The notes: generated by a model not told the origin, from the sequence alone. A stretch of DNA of 9,057 nucleotides from a bacterium (GCA_029560815.1 JAKQKF010000321.1:1-9057); one strand, 5' to 3'; counted from the stretch's first letter, positions 1 to 7,239 are shown. Numbers and translations are program-made.

Positions 1-1
1 C

Positions 2-340
2 ATCCTCGCCGACGAGTCGGTCAAGACCAGCGCAGATATCCCCAAACTGGCCGAGGCCTTCGACGGCATCAATATCAAGGTGGACAAGGCCGGCGGACTT
101 CAGGAATCCCTGCGCATGATCTGGATGGCCCGCTCCCTCGGGCTCAAGATCATGCTCGGCTGCATGGTCTCGAGCTCGCTCTCGATCACTGCGGCGGCGC
201 ATCTCTCGCCCCTGACCGACTATCCCGATCTCGACGGCAACCTCCTCCTCGCCAGGGACCCCTTCACCGGGGTGACAGTCAAGGATGGCTGGCTGATCCT
301 TCCCGGCGGACCGGGGCTGGGCGTGAGCGGAGAGTTTTAG
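2..340 (+). CDS. Dipeptide epimerase (L-Ala-D/L-Glu epimerase type), C-terminal part
   Basis: This is the C-terminal 112 residues of an enolase-superfamily enzyme; the 5' end lies outside the window. The reading frame is open from base 2 to TAG at 338-340. An ADES segment near the left edge should carry the third metal-binding Asp. A Lys in NIKVDKAGG (codon 77-79) lies 22 residues later, the place of the catalytic Lys in this family. Next come GCMVSSS and a DLD motif (227-235); in Ala-Glu epimerases DxD binds the amino group of the dipeptide. The tail PGGPGLGV is also typical. Family members epimerise L-Ala-D-Glu released from peptidoglycan, or related dipeptides, in the cytoplasm. Exact dipeptide specificity cannot be read from this fragment. 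The next gene starts on the last base of the stop codon, so the two are probably co-transcribed. Confidence 0.88.
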   Translation: MLADESVKTSADIPKLAEAFDGINIKVDKAGGLQESLRMIWMARSLGLKIMLGCMVSSSLSITAAAHLSPLTDYPDLDGNLLLARDPFTGVTVKDGWLILPGGPGLGVSGEF

Positions 341-1020
341 TGAAGCTGCTGCTCTTCGATATCGACGGCACCCTGGTCCTCTCCGGCGGAGCGGGATTGC
401 GCGCCATGACCCGGGCCTTCGCCGATCTCTATGCCATCCCCGACGCCCTCGCCGGCATCAGCCTCTCCGGCCGCACCGACAGTTCGATCCTCCGGGATGC
501 CCTGGACAGGTTCGGGCTGCCCCATTCCCCGGAGATCGAGGAGGCTTACAAACGGCGCTATTTCGAACTGCTGGAGGAGGAGATGCCCCTGCCGGTGGAG
601 GGCAAGCGCCTTATGCCCGGCATCCCGGCCCTGCTCGAAGCCCTGAACGGGCGCCCGGATGTCCACCTCGGCCTCCTCACCGGCAACTGGCGCACCAGCG
701 GCTATCTCAAGCTGGCGGATTTCGGACTCGACCGCTATTTCCGGTTCGGCGCCTTTGCGGACGATTCCGGGGTGCGCGACCAGCTGCTCCCCTTTGCGGT
801 GACGCGTTTCCGTGAGCTGAGCGGCCTCACGCCGCGGCCGGAGGAGGTGTATGTCATCGGGGACACCCCCTACGACATCCAGTGCGCCCGGCCGCACGGG
901 GCGATCGCTGTGGCGGTAGCCGCAGCCAGTCATCCGGTGAGCCATCTCGCCGCCTGGAATCCGGATTATCTTTTTGAGAATCTCGAAGATACAGATGCCG
1001 CACTTAACGTTCTCGGATGA
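340..1020 (+). CDS. HAD-superfamily hydrolase, phosphoglycolate-phosphatase-like
   Basis: A 226-residue cytoplasmic phosphatase-type protein. It has HAD motif I DIDGT (residues 7-11; Asp7 the expected nucleophile, Asp9 the acid/base), motif II LLTGN (Thr114), a Lys at 124 as a candidate motif III, and motif IV GDTPYD (174-179), which binds Mg. The segment between motifs I and II is helical and fits a C1 cap, as in Gph-like enzymes. The start is GTG at 340, sharing one base with the TAG of the epimerase gene, with GGAGAG a few bases upstream; the gene ends in tandem in-frame stops TGA TAG (1018-1023). The substrate is unknown. Its pairing with a dipeptide epimerase says little, and because it sits just before the his leader it is a weaker second candidate for histidinol-phosphatase. 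The HAD call is firm; any specific substrate is guesswork. Confidence 0.85.
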   Translation: MKLLLFDIDGTLVLSGGAGLRAMTRAFADLYAIPDALAGISLSGRTDSSILRDALDRFGLPHSPEIEEAYKRRYFELLEEEMPLPVEGKRLMPGIPALLEALNGRPDVHLGLLTGNWRTSGYLKLADFGLDRYFRFGAFADDSGVRDQLLPFAVTRFRELSGLTPRPEEVYVIGDTPYDIQCARPHGAIAVAVAAASHPVSHLAAWNPDYLFENLEDTDAALNVLG

Positions 1021-1030
1021 TAGTTTTTTG

Positions 1031-1059
1031 TTGCATTTATATCCGGAATTTGATACATT
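1031..1059 (+). promoter_or_regulatory. Probable sigma-70-type promoter of the his operon
   Basis: The patch 1021-1080 is much more AT-rich than its surroundings. TTGCAT (1031-1036) and TACATT (1054-1059) are spaced by 17 bases, and a TG at 1051-1052 makes the -10 box an extended one (TGaTACATT). The -35 match is weak. Initiation 6-7 bases beyond the -10 box would fall at or next to the leader ATG (1065). A second -10-like string, TTATAT (1037-1042), would give a 5' leader of about 16 bases but has no good -35. Position relative to the attenuator supports a promoter here; the exact boxes are inference. Confidence 0.45.
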
Positions 1060-1064
1060 AAATT

Positions 1065-1130
1065 ATGACGACTATCAACCAAAAACATCACCACCATGTC
1101 CACCATCATGCGGAGGCCCTGCTCTCCTGA
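1065..1130 (+). CDS. hisL: his operon leader peptide (histidine attenuator)
   Basis: A 21-residue open reading frame starting MTTINQK, followed by HHHHVHHH (codons 1086-1109) and ending AEALLS with TGA at 1128-1130. Seven of eight consecutive codons are His (CAT and CAC mixed), interrupted by one Val. The Lys just before the His run and the placement upstream of hisG recall the E. coli HisL peptide (MTRVQFK followed by seven His). Its role is as a sensor: a ribosome starved of charged His-tRNA stalls on these codons and alters the fold of the downstream RNA, so transcription continues into hisG. The stop lies 30 bases before the terminator stem. No Shine-Dalgarno sequence is visible before the ATG, so initiation may be weak or leaderless. 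The peptide itself is unlikely to have another job. Confidence 0.9.
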   Translation: MTTINQKHHHHVHHHAEALLS

Positions 1131-1195
1131 CGAACCGGTTTGGAATGGTGTTTTCACATTGCCCGCTGACCTGTTCAGCGGGCTTTTTTTATTTT
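1092..1195 (+). promoter_or_regulatory. Translation-coupled his attenuator, four-strand RNA switch
   Basis: Hand-folding gives three mutually exclusive pairings. Strand 1 (1092-1102, inside the His codons) pairs with strand 2 (1141-1150): CACCAT with ATGGTG and TCCA with TGGA, ten pairs around a single bulged G1098. Strand 2 (1137-1150) can instead pair with strand 3 (1155-1171) as an interrupted antiterminator: GTG/CAC around a TTTT loop, AAT/ATT, GG/CC and GGTT/GACC. Strand 3 (1161-1169) pairs with strand 4 (1175-1183) as the terminator. A ribosome stalled on His codons blocks strand 1, which favours 2:3 and readthrough. A ribosome reaching the stop at 1128-1130 would reach toward or over strand 2, which favours termination. 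With no translation, 1:2 also leaves the terminator free. This is the classic trp/his logic; the terminator is certain, the alternative pairings are hand-drawn without energies. Confidence 0.75.
1161..1195 (+). terminator. Intrinsic terminator of the his attenuator
   Basis: Perfect 9-bp stem GCCCGCTGA (1161-1169) and TCAGCGGGC (1175-1183), with loop CCTGT, followed by seven T, one A and four T (1184-1195). It sits between the leader peptide stop and the hisG ribosome-binding site, so it would end transcription before hisG when histidine is plentiful. Confidence 0.93.
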
Positions 1196-1218
1196 ACCCC
1201 TGCACGAAAGGAGACGTT

Positions 1219-2115
1219 ATGGTGGACTGGAATGGATTGGACGAACGGGTGCTCAGGATCGGCCTGCCCAAGGGCAGTTTGCAGGAGGCTACTTTCCGCC
1301 TCCTCGCCAAGGCCGGTTATCATTTTTCCGTCAGCGAACGCTCCTATTTTCCCTCCATCGACGATGAGGAGATCGAGGCCATCCTCATCCGCGCCCAGGA
1401 GATCGCCCGCTATGTGCAGGAGGGGGTTTTCGATGTCGGCCTGACCGGCAAGGACTGGATCATGGAGTGCCGGGCGGATGTGGTTGAGGTGGCCGAGCTG
1501 ACCTATGCCAAACTGACAATGCGGCCGGTGCGCTGGGTGCTGGCGGTCCCGGCGGATTCGCCGATCCAGAGCGTCCGGGACCTGCAGGGCAAGCGCATCG
1601 CCACGGAGCTGGTCAACATGACCCGCGATTATCTGGAACGCAACCAGGTCAGCGCCGAGGTCGAGTTCAGCTGGGGGGCGACCGAAGTCAAAGCGCCGGC
1701 CCTGGTCGACGCCATCGTTGAGGTGACCGAGACCGGCAGTTCGCTGCGCGCCAACAATCTGCGTATCATCGAGACCCTGCTCGAATCCCGCACCATGCTC
1801 ATCGCCAACAAAAAGAGCTGGAGCGATCCGGCCAAGCGGGAAAAGATCGAAAATTTCAACATGATGCTGCAGGGGGCGATCCGCGCGGAGGGCAAGGTCG
1901 GCCTCAAGATGAATGCCCCCGCGGCGCGGCTGGAGGATCTGATGAAGGAACTGCCCGCCATGAAAAATCCGACCATTTCCCCCCTCCATGGTTCCGAATG
2001 GGTGGCCGTCGAAACCATCATCGAGGAGCAGTCGGTGCGCAAACTGATCCCCAGACTGAAAAAAGCCGGCGCGCAGGACATCATCGAGTATCCGCTCAAC
2101 AAGGTCATCTATTGA
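1219..2115 (+). CDS. hisG: ATP phosphoribosyltransferase, long form
   Basis: HisG joins ATP and PRPP to make phosphoribosyl-ATP, the first committed step of histidine synthesis. The 298-residue protein has GLPKGSLQE (15-23), TGKDW (76-80), the PRPP-binding segment [14 protein letters not shown] (168-181), and a C-terminal region from about 220 to 298 that matches the ACT-like regulatory domain of long HisG. Long HisG enzymes are hexameric, need no HisZ partner, and are feedback-inhibited by histidine at this domain; no hisZ is seen here. The ATG at 1219 is chosen because AAAGGAG (1207-1213) stands five bases before it and the protein then starts at the usual length. The frame is open back to an ATG at 1096, but that extension would translate through the His codons and terminator of the attenuator and is rejected. 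Expression should depend on attenuator readthrough. Confidence 0.96.
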   Translation: MVDWNGLDERVLRIGLPKGSLQEATFRLLAKAGYHFSVSERSYFPSIDDEEIEAILIRAQEIARYVQEGVFDVGLTGKDWIMECRADVVEVAELTYAKLTMRPVRWVLAVPADSPIQSVRDLQGKRIATELVNMTRDYLERNQVSAEVEFSWGATEVKAPALVDAIVEVTETGSSLRANNLRIIETLLESRTMLIANKKSWSDPAKREKIENFNMMLQGAIRAEGKVGLKMNAPAARLEDLMKELPAMKNPTISPLHGSEWVAVETIIEEQSVRKLIPRLKKAGAQDIIEYPLNKVIY

Positions 2116-2118
2116 AAA

Positions 2119-2134
2119 CCGCCCGCGCAGGCGG
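2119..2134 (+). other. Small intercistronic hairpin between hisG and hisD
   Basis: CCGCC (2119-2123) and GGCGG (2130-2134) form a 5-bp GC stem with a 6-base loop right after the hisG stop. There is no T-run, so it is not a terminator; it could affect mRNA stability or be chance in GC-rich DNA. Confidence 0.3.
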
Positions 2135-2160
2135 ATTACCGCGAAAGGATGGATAGTTCC

Positions 2161-3456
2161 ATGATAAACCTGTACAGAAACGGGGCCATCGAGGAGTTCA
2201 TCACCCGCTATGAATCGCGGCGGGCGCAGACGGCCGGAGAGGTGGAGGCGCGCGTCGCCGGAATCATCGCGGATGTGCGTGATCGCGGGGATGAGGCGCT
2301 GATCGAATACGCCCGCCGCTTCGACGGCGCCGAACTGCTCCCATCGACGCTTGTCGTCCCGGCCGCAGAGATGGAACGCGCGCATGCGGAGTGCGACAGC
2401 ACCCTGCTTGAGGTGATCCGGGAGGCGATCGGGAACATCACCCGCTTTCATCGCAAATCGATCCCCCGCTCCTGGATCGACTGGGAGGCGGATGGCGTCG
2501 TGCTCGGTCAGCGGGCGATCCCCCTCGAACGGGTCGGGCTCTACGTGCCGGGCGGGCGGGCCGCCTATCCCAGTTCCCTGATCATGGCCGCGGCCCCCGC
2601 CATCGCAGCCGGCGTCAGTGAGATCGTTGTGGTCACTCCATGCGGCGCTGATCTGCAGGTCAATCCGGTCATCCTCGCCACTGTGTATGAGCTGGGGATC
2701 ACGCGCCTCTTTCGTGTCGGGGGCAGCCAGGCCATCGCCGCCCTCGCCTTCGGTACGCAGAGCATCCCCAGGGTGGACAAGATCGCCGGCCCCGGCAACA
2801 TCTATGTGGCAGCAGCGAAAAAGCTGCTCTTCGGGCAGTGCGGCATCGACATGGTGGCCGGTCCGAGCGAAGTTCTGGTCGTGGCCGACGAGAGCGCCGA
2901 GCCGGCATTTGTCGCCGCCGACCTGCTCGCCCAGGCGGAGCACGATCCCCTCGCCTCCAGCCTGCTGGTGACGGACTCGGAAAGCCTGGCGCTGGCAGTG
3001 CAGCGGGAGGTGACCGGACAGTATGCCGCCCTTCAGCGCAGGGAGATCCTCAGCCGTTCGCTCGCGGAGTACGGCGCGATCCTGCTCAGCAGCGGGCTGG
3101 ACGAGTCCGTTGCCCTGGCCAACCGCCTCGCCCCCGAGCATCTCGGTCTGCACCTTCGCGATCCCTGGAGTGTTCTCGGCGGGATCCGCACCGCCGGGGC
3201 GATCTTTCTCGGCTCCTGGTCGCCTGAGACTGTGGGCGATTATTGGGCCGGGCCGAACCATATTCTTCCGACCAATGGCACCGGGCGCTTTTTTTCGCCC
3301 CTGCGTACCGAGGATTTTTTCAAGTTCAGCAGCGTCATCTCCTACAGCCGTGAAGCCCTGACCAGGCATGCGGACAAGATCGCCCGCTTTGCCCTGGCCG
3401 AGGGGCTCGACGCCCATGCCAATGCCGTAACTAAAAGGGTGCAAAACAATGGATAG
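2161..3456 (+). CDS. hisD: Histidinol dehydrogenase
   Basis: HisD carries out the last two steps, oxidising L-histidinol to L-histidine with two NAD+. From the ATG at 2161 the protein has 431 residues, and its key residues fall at almost the same numbers as in E. coli HisD: zinc ligands Gln258, His261, Asp360 and His419 (E. coli 259, 262, 360, 419) and catalytic Glu326-His327 in APEHLG. Other family signatures are VGLYVPGGRAAYPSS, AGPSEVLVVAD, LLAQAEHDPLA and GDYWAGPNHILPT. An in-frame ATG at 2149 would add four residues, but the AAAGGA (2144-2149) touches that codon, whereas it is at workable spacing from 2161. The gene follows hisG by 45 bases, and its last eight bases overlap hisC, so translation of the two is probably coupled. 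All catalytic residues are present. Confidence 0.96.
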   Translation: MINLYRNGAIEEFITRYESRRAQTAGEVEARVAGIIADVRDRGDEALIEYARRFDGAELLPSTLVVPAAEMERAHAECDSTLLEVIREAIGNITRFHRKSIPRSWIDWEADGVVLGQRAIPLERVGLYVPGGRAAYPSSLIMAAAPAIAAGVSEIVVVTPCGADLQVNPVILATVYELGITRLFRVGGSQAIAALAFGTQSIPRVDKIAGPGNIYVAAAKKLLFGQCGIDMVAGPSEVLVVADESAEPAFVAADLLAQAEHDPLASSLLVTDSESLALAVQREVTGQYAALQRREILSRSLAEYGAILLSSGLDESVALANRLAPEHLGLHLRDPWSVLGGIRTAGAIFLGSWSPETVGDYWAGPNHILPTNGTGRFFSPLRTEDFFKFSSVISYSREALTRHADKIARFALAEGLDAHANAVTKRVQNNG

Positions 3457-4507
3457 ATACTTCAAGCGGGCGGTCACGGCTCTGGCCGGCTATGAGCCGC
3501 CCCCGCAGGAGCGCGTACGTGCCAAACTCAACCAGAATGAAAGCCCCTTCGATCTTCCGGAAGCCTTCAAGAAGGAACTGCTTATGGAGGCTGCCGCCCT
3601 GCCCTGGAATCGCTATCCCGCCAGCGAATCGGGCGCCCTGAAGGAGGCCCTCGCCGCCCGCCACGGCCTGCGGCCCGGCCAGATCCTGCCGGGCAACGGC
3701 TCCAACCAGCTGCTGCAGACCCTGCTGGCCGCCGTCATCGAACCGGGCGAAGGGCTCCTCTACTTTCCTCCGACCTTCGGCCTTTTCGAGCTCTTCGCCA
3801 CTATCAACGGGGCCCAAACCACCGGGATCCTCTGCCCGCCGGACCGTCCGTTCCCGCTCGAGGAGGCTCTGGCGGCGATCCGCACCGGGGCTCCCAAACT
3901 GATCCTGCTCTGCTCACCGGACAACCCGACCGGCCGGGCGCTCAGCCGGCCTGAGGTCGAGGCGATCTGCCAGGCTGCACCCGGCCTGGTCTTCCTCGAC
4001 GAGGCCTATGCCGAGTTCGGCGGCTGGAGCGGCCTCTCCCTGCTCGAACAGTATCCCGGACTGGTCCTCTCGCGCACCTTTTCCAAAGCTTTCAGCATGG
4101 CCGGCCTGCGGCTCGGCTATCTGATCTCCCATCCCGCCAACATCGACCAGCTGCGCAAGGCCCATCTGCCCTATACGGTCAATCTGCTCACCGAGCACAT
4201 CGCCCTGCGCCTGCTCGTTGACCCGGGTCTGCTGGAGGAGAGGGTCGCCTGGATCGTGCGCGAGCGCGAGTGGCTCCTGGCTGAGATGCGGCGGATCGCC
4301 GCCGTCACGGTCTACCCCTCGGCGGCCAATTTTCTGCTTTTTCGCTGCGCGGACGGCAAAAGTCTCTTTCGCCGCCTCAAGGAGCGGGGCATCCTCGTTC
4401 GCGATGTCTCCGGGTATCCCCTCCTCGAGAATCACCTGCGCGTCAACACAGGATCGCACGACGAGAATCTTTGGTTTCTTGAAGCCTTGAAGGAGAGTCT
4501 GTCATGA
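3449..4507 (+). CDS. hisC: Histidinol-phosphate aminotransferase
   Basis: A PLP-dependent class I/II aminotransferase that converts imidazole-acetol phosphate and glutamate to histidinol phosphate and 2-oxoglutarate. The 352-residue length is normal. Visible signatures are LNQNESPF (27-34), PGNGSNQLL (81-89), SPDNPTG (156-162, Asn159), FLDEAYAEF (182-190, Asp184 and Tyr187) and SRTFSKAFSMAGLRLGY, with PLP Lys213 and Arg221. The C-terminal LRVNTGSHDEN supplies the substrate-carboxylate or phosphate-binding Arg expected in HisC. The ATG at 3449 lies inside the hisD end (8-base overlap), with AAAAGGG nine bases upstream; the stop overlaps hisB as ATGA. Position in the operon removes the usual doubt between HisC and other aromatic or tyrosine aminotransferases, although broad specificity cannot be excluded. 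Confidence 0.95.
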   Translation: MDRYFKRAVTALAGYEPPPQERVRAKLNQNESPFDLPEAFKKELLMEAAALPWNRYPASESGALKEALAARHGLRPGQILPGNGSNQLLQTLLAAVIEPGEGLLYFPPTFGLFELFATINGAQTTGILCPPDRPFPLEEALAAIRTGAPKLILLCSPDNPTGRALSRPEVEAICQAAPGLVFLDEAYAEFGGWSGLSLLEQYPGLVLSRTFSKAFSMAGLRLGYLISHPANIDQLRKAHLPYTVNLLTEHIALRLLVDPGLLEERVAWIVREREWLLAEMRRIAAVTVYPSAANFLLFRCADGKSLFRRLKERGILVRDVSGYPLLENHLRVNTGSHDENLWFLEALKESLS

Positions 4508-5097
4508 ACCAGCGCAAGTCCACTCTGTCCCGGCAGACGGCGGAGACCGCCGTCACTGTGACGCTCGATCTGGACGGTTCCGGCCGCTCCGGCGTTACTA
4601 CGGGAATCGGTTTTTTCGACCATCTGCTTACCGCCCTCGCCAGGCACAGTCTGATCGACCTGGAGCTTACGGCAGCCGGGGATCTGCATGTCGATGGCCA
4701 CCACACCGTCGAGGATGCCGGCATTCTGCTGGGGCAGGCGATCTCGGCGGCGCTGGGGGAGAGGGAGGGGATCGTCCGCTTCGGCCACGCCTACTGCCCC
4801 CTCGATGAGGCCCTTGCCCGGGCGGTGGTCGATGTCAGCGGCCGCGGCTATCTCGCCTGGCGGTGTCCCGTTCCCCTGCGTATGGTCGGCACCTTTGACG
4901 GCGAGCTGCTGGTCGAGTTTCTGCGCGCACTGGCTGTCAACGCCGGCATCACCCTGCATGTGACGCTCCTCGCCGGGCGGAACCAGCACCACATCATGGA
5001 GGCGGTCATCAAGGCGGTGGCGCGCGCCCTGGGCGCGGCTGTCGCCATCGATCCGCGCCGGGTGGGGGTGCCCTCGACCAAAGGGAGGCTCAAGTGA
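4504..5097 (+). CDS. hisB: Imidazoleglycerol-phosphate dehydratase, monofunctional
   Basis: HisB dehydrates imidazoleglycerol phosphate to imidazole-acetol phosphate; family members are 24-subunit Mn enzymes. The 197 residues contain GIGFFDHLL (34-42), HHTVED (66-71), DEALARAVVD (101-110) and NQHHIMEA (160-167), the His/Glu-rich motifs of the two metal sites, plus the C-terminal STKG (191-194). The protein begins directly with the dehydratase domain: the N-terminal HAD histidinol-phosphatase domain of the enterobacterial bifunctional HisB is absent. A phosphatase must therefore come from another gene (see the HAD gene at 7596-8285). Start ATG overlaps the hisC stop by four bases, with AAGGAGAG just upstream inside hisC; the last bases GTGA hold the hisH start. 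Confidence 0.96.
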   Translation: MNQRKSTLSRQTAETAVTVTLDLDGSGRSGVTTGIGFFDHLLTALARHSLIDLELTAAGDLHVDGHHTVEDAGILLGQAISAALGEREGIVRFGHAYCPLDEALARAVVDVSGRGYLAWRCPVPLRMVGTFDGELLVEFLRALAVNAGITLHVTLLAGRNQHHIMEAVIKAVARALGAAVAIDPRRVGVPSTKGRLK

Positions 5098-5693
5098 TCG
5101 CCGTGATCGACTATGGGGCGGGCAATCTCCGCAGCGTCCTCAAGGCTCTGGAGCATCTCGGGGCCGAGGCGAGTGTGACCTCTTCACCTGCAGAAATCGG
5201 GGCTGCGGAGAGAGTTGTTTTGCCGGGGGTGGGGGCCTTTGGCAAGGCCGTCGAGGCTATCGATGCACTCGGCCTGCGCGAAGCGATCTGCGCCTTCATC
5301 GCCAGCGGCCGCCCTTTTCTGGGCATTTGTCTGGGCATGCAGCTGCTCTTCGGGGCGAGCGAGGAGAGCCCGGGGGCGGCCGGTCTGGGGCTGCTGCCCG
5401 GCCGGGTGCGCCGCTTTGCGCCGCCGCTCAAGGTCCCCCATCTCGGCTGGAACGCCCTTGAACAGAAGCAGGCCTCGCCTCTGTGGCGCGAGATTCCGGC
5501 GGGCAGTTATTTTTATTTTGCCCACTCCTATTATGCGGAGCCGGCGCAGCCGGAGCTGATCACCGGCCTCACCGACTATGGCGGCCCCGTCCCGGCGGCG
5601 ATCCAGTCGGGTGCTTTGCATGCCGTCCAGTTTCATCCGGAAAAATCGCAGCGGCACGGCCTGCAGCTCCTGCGCAATTTCATCACCTTGTGA
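5094..5693 (+). CDS. hisH: Imidazole glycerol phosphate synthase, glutaminase subunit
   Basis: HisH is the class I glutamine amidotransferase half of IGP synthase; it hydrolyses glutamine and passes ammonia through a channel to HisF. In 199 residues it has the N-terminal DYGAGNLRSV (6-15), the oxyanion-loop PGVGAFG (44-50), the nucleophile elbow GICLGMQLLF with Cys79, and QFHPEKS with His181 and Glu183, completing the catalytic triad. LGWN (117-120) and YFAHSYY (141-147) are also usual. The start is GTG at 5094 in a GTGA overlap with the hisB stop, supported by GGGAGG (5083-5088) five bases away. Its partner hisF is two genes downstream in the same transcript. Confidence 0.96.
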   Translation: MIAVIDYGAGNLRSVLKALEHLGAEASVTSSPAEIGAAERVVLPGVGAFGKAVEAIDALGLREAICAFIASGRPFLGICLGMQLLFGASEESPGAAGLGLLPGRVRRFAPPLKVPHLGWNALEQKQASPLWREIPAGSYFYFAHSYYAEPAQPELITGLTDYGGPVPAAIQSGALHAVQFHPEKSQRHGLQLLRNFITL

Positions 5694-5703
5694 GGGAAAA
5701 ACC

Positions 5704-6435
5704 ATGCTCATCATTCCCGCCATCGATCTGATGGATGGACGCTGCGTGCGTCTCAAGCAGGGGGCGCGCGCGACGCGAAAGGTTTATGCCGACGATCCCG
5801 CCGCCGTGGCGGCGCAATGGGAGGAGGAGGGGGCTGCCTGGATCCATGTCGTCGATCTTGACGGCGCCTTTGGCAGCACCGGCGCCAACGGCCGCGCCAT
5901 TGCCGCCATTCTCCGGCGTACCTCCTGCGCCGTCGAACTGGGTGGGGGCATTCGAACGCTGGAGCAGATCGAGGCCTGGCTTGACCTGGGGGTGGCGCGG
6001 GTGATCCTGGGCACCGCTGCAGCGACCCGGCCGGAGCTCCCCGGCGAGGCCGTGCGCCGTTTCGGTGCCGGCCGCATCGTCGCCGGCGTCGATGCCCGGG
6101 GGGAAAAGGTCGCTATCAGGGGGTGGGAAGAAGAGTCGGCGTGGGAGCTGGCGGCATTTATCGCAGCCCTGGAAGAGGCCGGGCTCGAGCGCATCATCTA
6201 TACCGATATCGCACGGGATGGCGAGGGAAGCGGTCCCAATCTCCTCCGGCTGGAGGCCATCGCCCGGGCGACCGGGATGGGCATCATCGCCTCCGGCGGC
6301 TTTTCGCGCCCCGAGCACCTGGCGGCCCTTGCCAGCCTCCCCCTGACCAACATTGAGGGGGCTATTGTCGGCACCGCCCTCTATGAAAAAGAGCTGATCC
6401 TGGCGGATCTGATCCGGACCTATACTCAGAGGTAG
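5704..6435 (+). CDS. hisA: ProFAR isomerase (HisA)
   Basis: HisA is a (beta/alpha)8-barrel that converts ProFAR to PRFAR by an Amadori rearrangement. The 243-residue protein has IIPAIDLMDGRCVRLKQG at the N-terminus with catalytic Asp8, VDLDGAF (50-56), ELGGGIR (78-84), the second acid/base Asp130 in GVDARG, TDIARDG (167-173) and IIASGGFS (194-201), the last contributing to a phosphate site. The usual RDGT-L-x-GPN segment reads RDGEGSGPN, a local variation next to the active site. ATG 5704 is preferred over in-frame upstream starts because it follows the hisH stop by ten bases with GAGGGA (5692-5697) before it, and because it begins exactly at the conserved N-terminus. The absence of trp genes gives no hint of a dual HisA/TrpF (PriA) role. 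Confidence 0.95.
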   Translation: MLIIPAIDLMDGRCVRLKQGARATRKVYADDPAAVAAQWEEEGAAWIHVVDLDGAFGSTGANGRAIAAILRRTSCAVELGGGIRTLEQIEAWLDLGVARVILGTAAATRPELPGEAVRRFGAGRIVAGVDARGEKVAIRGWEEESAWELAAFIAALEEAGLERIIYTDIARDGEGSGPNLLRLEAIARATGMGIIASGGFSRPEHLAALASLPLTNIEGAIVGTALYEKELILADLIRTYTQR

Positions 6436-6438
6436 ACC

Positions 6439-7197
6439 ATGCTGGCCAAACGCATCATACCCTGTCTCGATGTCAAGGAGGGGCGGGTCGTCAAAGGGAT
6501 CCAGTTCCTGCAGCTGCGCGATGCCGGTGACCCCGTCGCTCAGGCGCGCTATTACGACGAGCAGGGCGCTGACGAACTGGTTTTTCTCGACATCACCGCC
6601 TCGGCGGAAAAACGCGCCATTCTGCTCGATGTGGTGGCGCGGACGGCGGAGCATATCTTCATGCCCCTGACGGTCGGAGGAGGGGTGCGCACCCTCGCCG
6701 ATGCCCAGAAGCTGCTGCAGAGGGGAGCCGACAAGGTGGCCGTCAACACGGCGGCGATTGCTCGCCCCGAGCTGGTCAGCGAGCTGGCTGAGCGCTTCGG
6801 CAGCCAGGCGGTGGTGGTGGCCATCGACGCCCGGCGCGATCCCGCGCTGGGCTGGCGGGTCTTTTCGCACGGCGGCCGCATCCCGCTCGAGCTGGAGACT
6901 CTCGCCTGGGCGCACCGGGTGGAGGCCCTCGGGGCCGGGGAGATCCTGCTCACCTCCATGGACTGCGACGGCACCGGGGAGGGCTACGACCTCGAACTCA
7001 CTGGCGCGGTGAGCCGGGCCCTCTCCATTCCGGTCATCGCTTCGGGCGGCTGCGGCGCCCCGGAGCACATTCACGATGTCTTCGCCCTCGCCGATGCGGA
7101 TGCCGCTCTGGCGGCCTCGATCTTTCATTACCGGCGCAACTCAATTCAGGAAGTCAAGCGCTACCTGGCCGGACGCCAGGTGCCGGTCAGATTGTAA
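6439..7197 (+). CDS. hisF: Imidazole glycerol phosphate synthase, cyclase subunit
   Basis: HisF takes PRFAR and ammonia from HisH to give imidazoleglycerol phosphate and AICAR; AICAR returns to purine synthesis. The 252 residues begin [20 protein letters not shown] with catalytic Asp11 and, at the expected spacing, Asp130 in VVAIDARRD. Also seen are LRDAGDPV (26-33), [13 protein letters not shown] (53-65), VGGGVR (89-94), VNTAA, and the C-terminal IASGGCG and [11 protein letters not shown] phosphate-binding segments. The stretch [15 protein letters not shown] replaces the more usual TGI-type sequence but lies outside the catalytic core. The gene starts three bases after the hisA stop with AGAGG just upstream, so coupled translation is likely. 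Confidence 0.97.
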   Translation: MLAKRIIPCLDVKEGRVVKGIQFLQLRDAGDPVAQARYYDEQGADELVFLDITASAEKRAILLDVVARTAEHIFMPLTVGGGVRTLADAQKLLQRGADKVAVNTAAIARPELVSELAERFGSQAVVVAIDARRDPALGWRVFSHGGRIPLELETLAWAHRVEALGAGEILLTSMDCDGTGEGYDLELTGAVSRALSIPVIASGGCGAPEHIHDVFALADADAALAASIFHYRRNSIQEVKRYLAGRQVPVRL

Positions 7198-7239
7198 AAG
7201 ACACCGGCTGAACAACAAACTGCAAGGAGAGCGAACCCC

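Noticed and set aside
2149..2160. Upstream ATG as the hisD start
   Set aside because: The AAAGGA site runs directly into this ATG, leaving no spacer, while ATG 2161 gives good spacing and residue numbering almost identical to E. coli HisD.
1189..3477. A 762-codon open frame on the - strand across hisG and hisD
   Set aside because: It is a shadow of GC-rich coding DNA; both + strand genes have intact catalytic residues, and the reverse product has no recognisable family features.
5578..5703. N-terminal extension of hisA inside hisH
   Set aside because: The conserved HisA start IIPAIDL follows directly from ATG 5704, which has its own ribosome-binding site.
5683..7128. A 481-codon open frame on the - strand across hisA and hisF
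   Set aside because: Same kind of shadow; hisA and hisF are fully conserved in the + direction.
7182..7208. Inverted repeat GCCGGT/ACCGGC around the hisF stop
   Set aside because: Only six pairs with a 15-base loop and no T-run; probably chance in GC-rich sequence.
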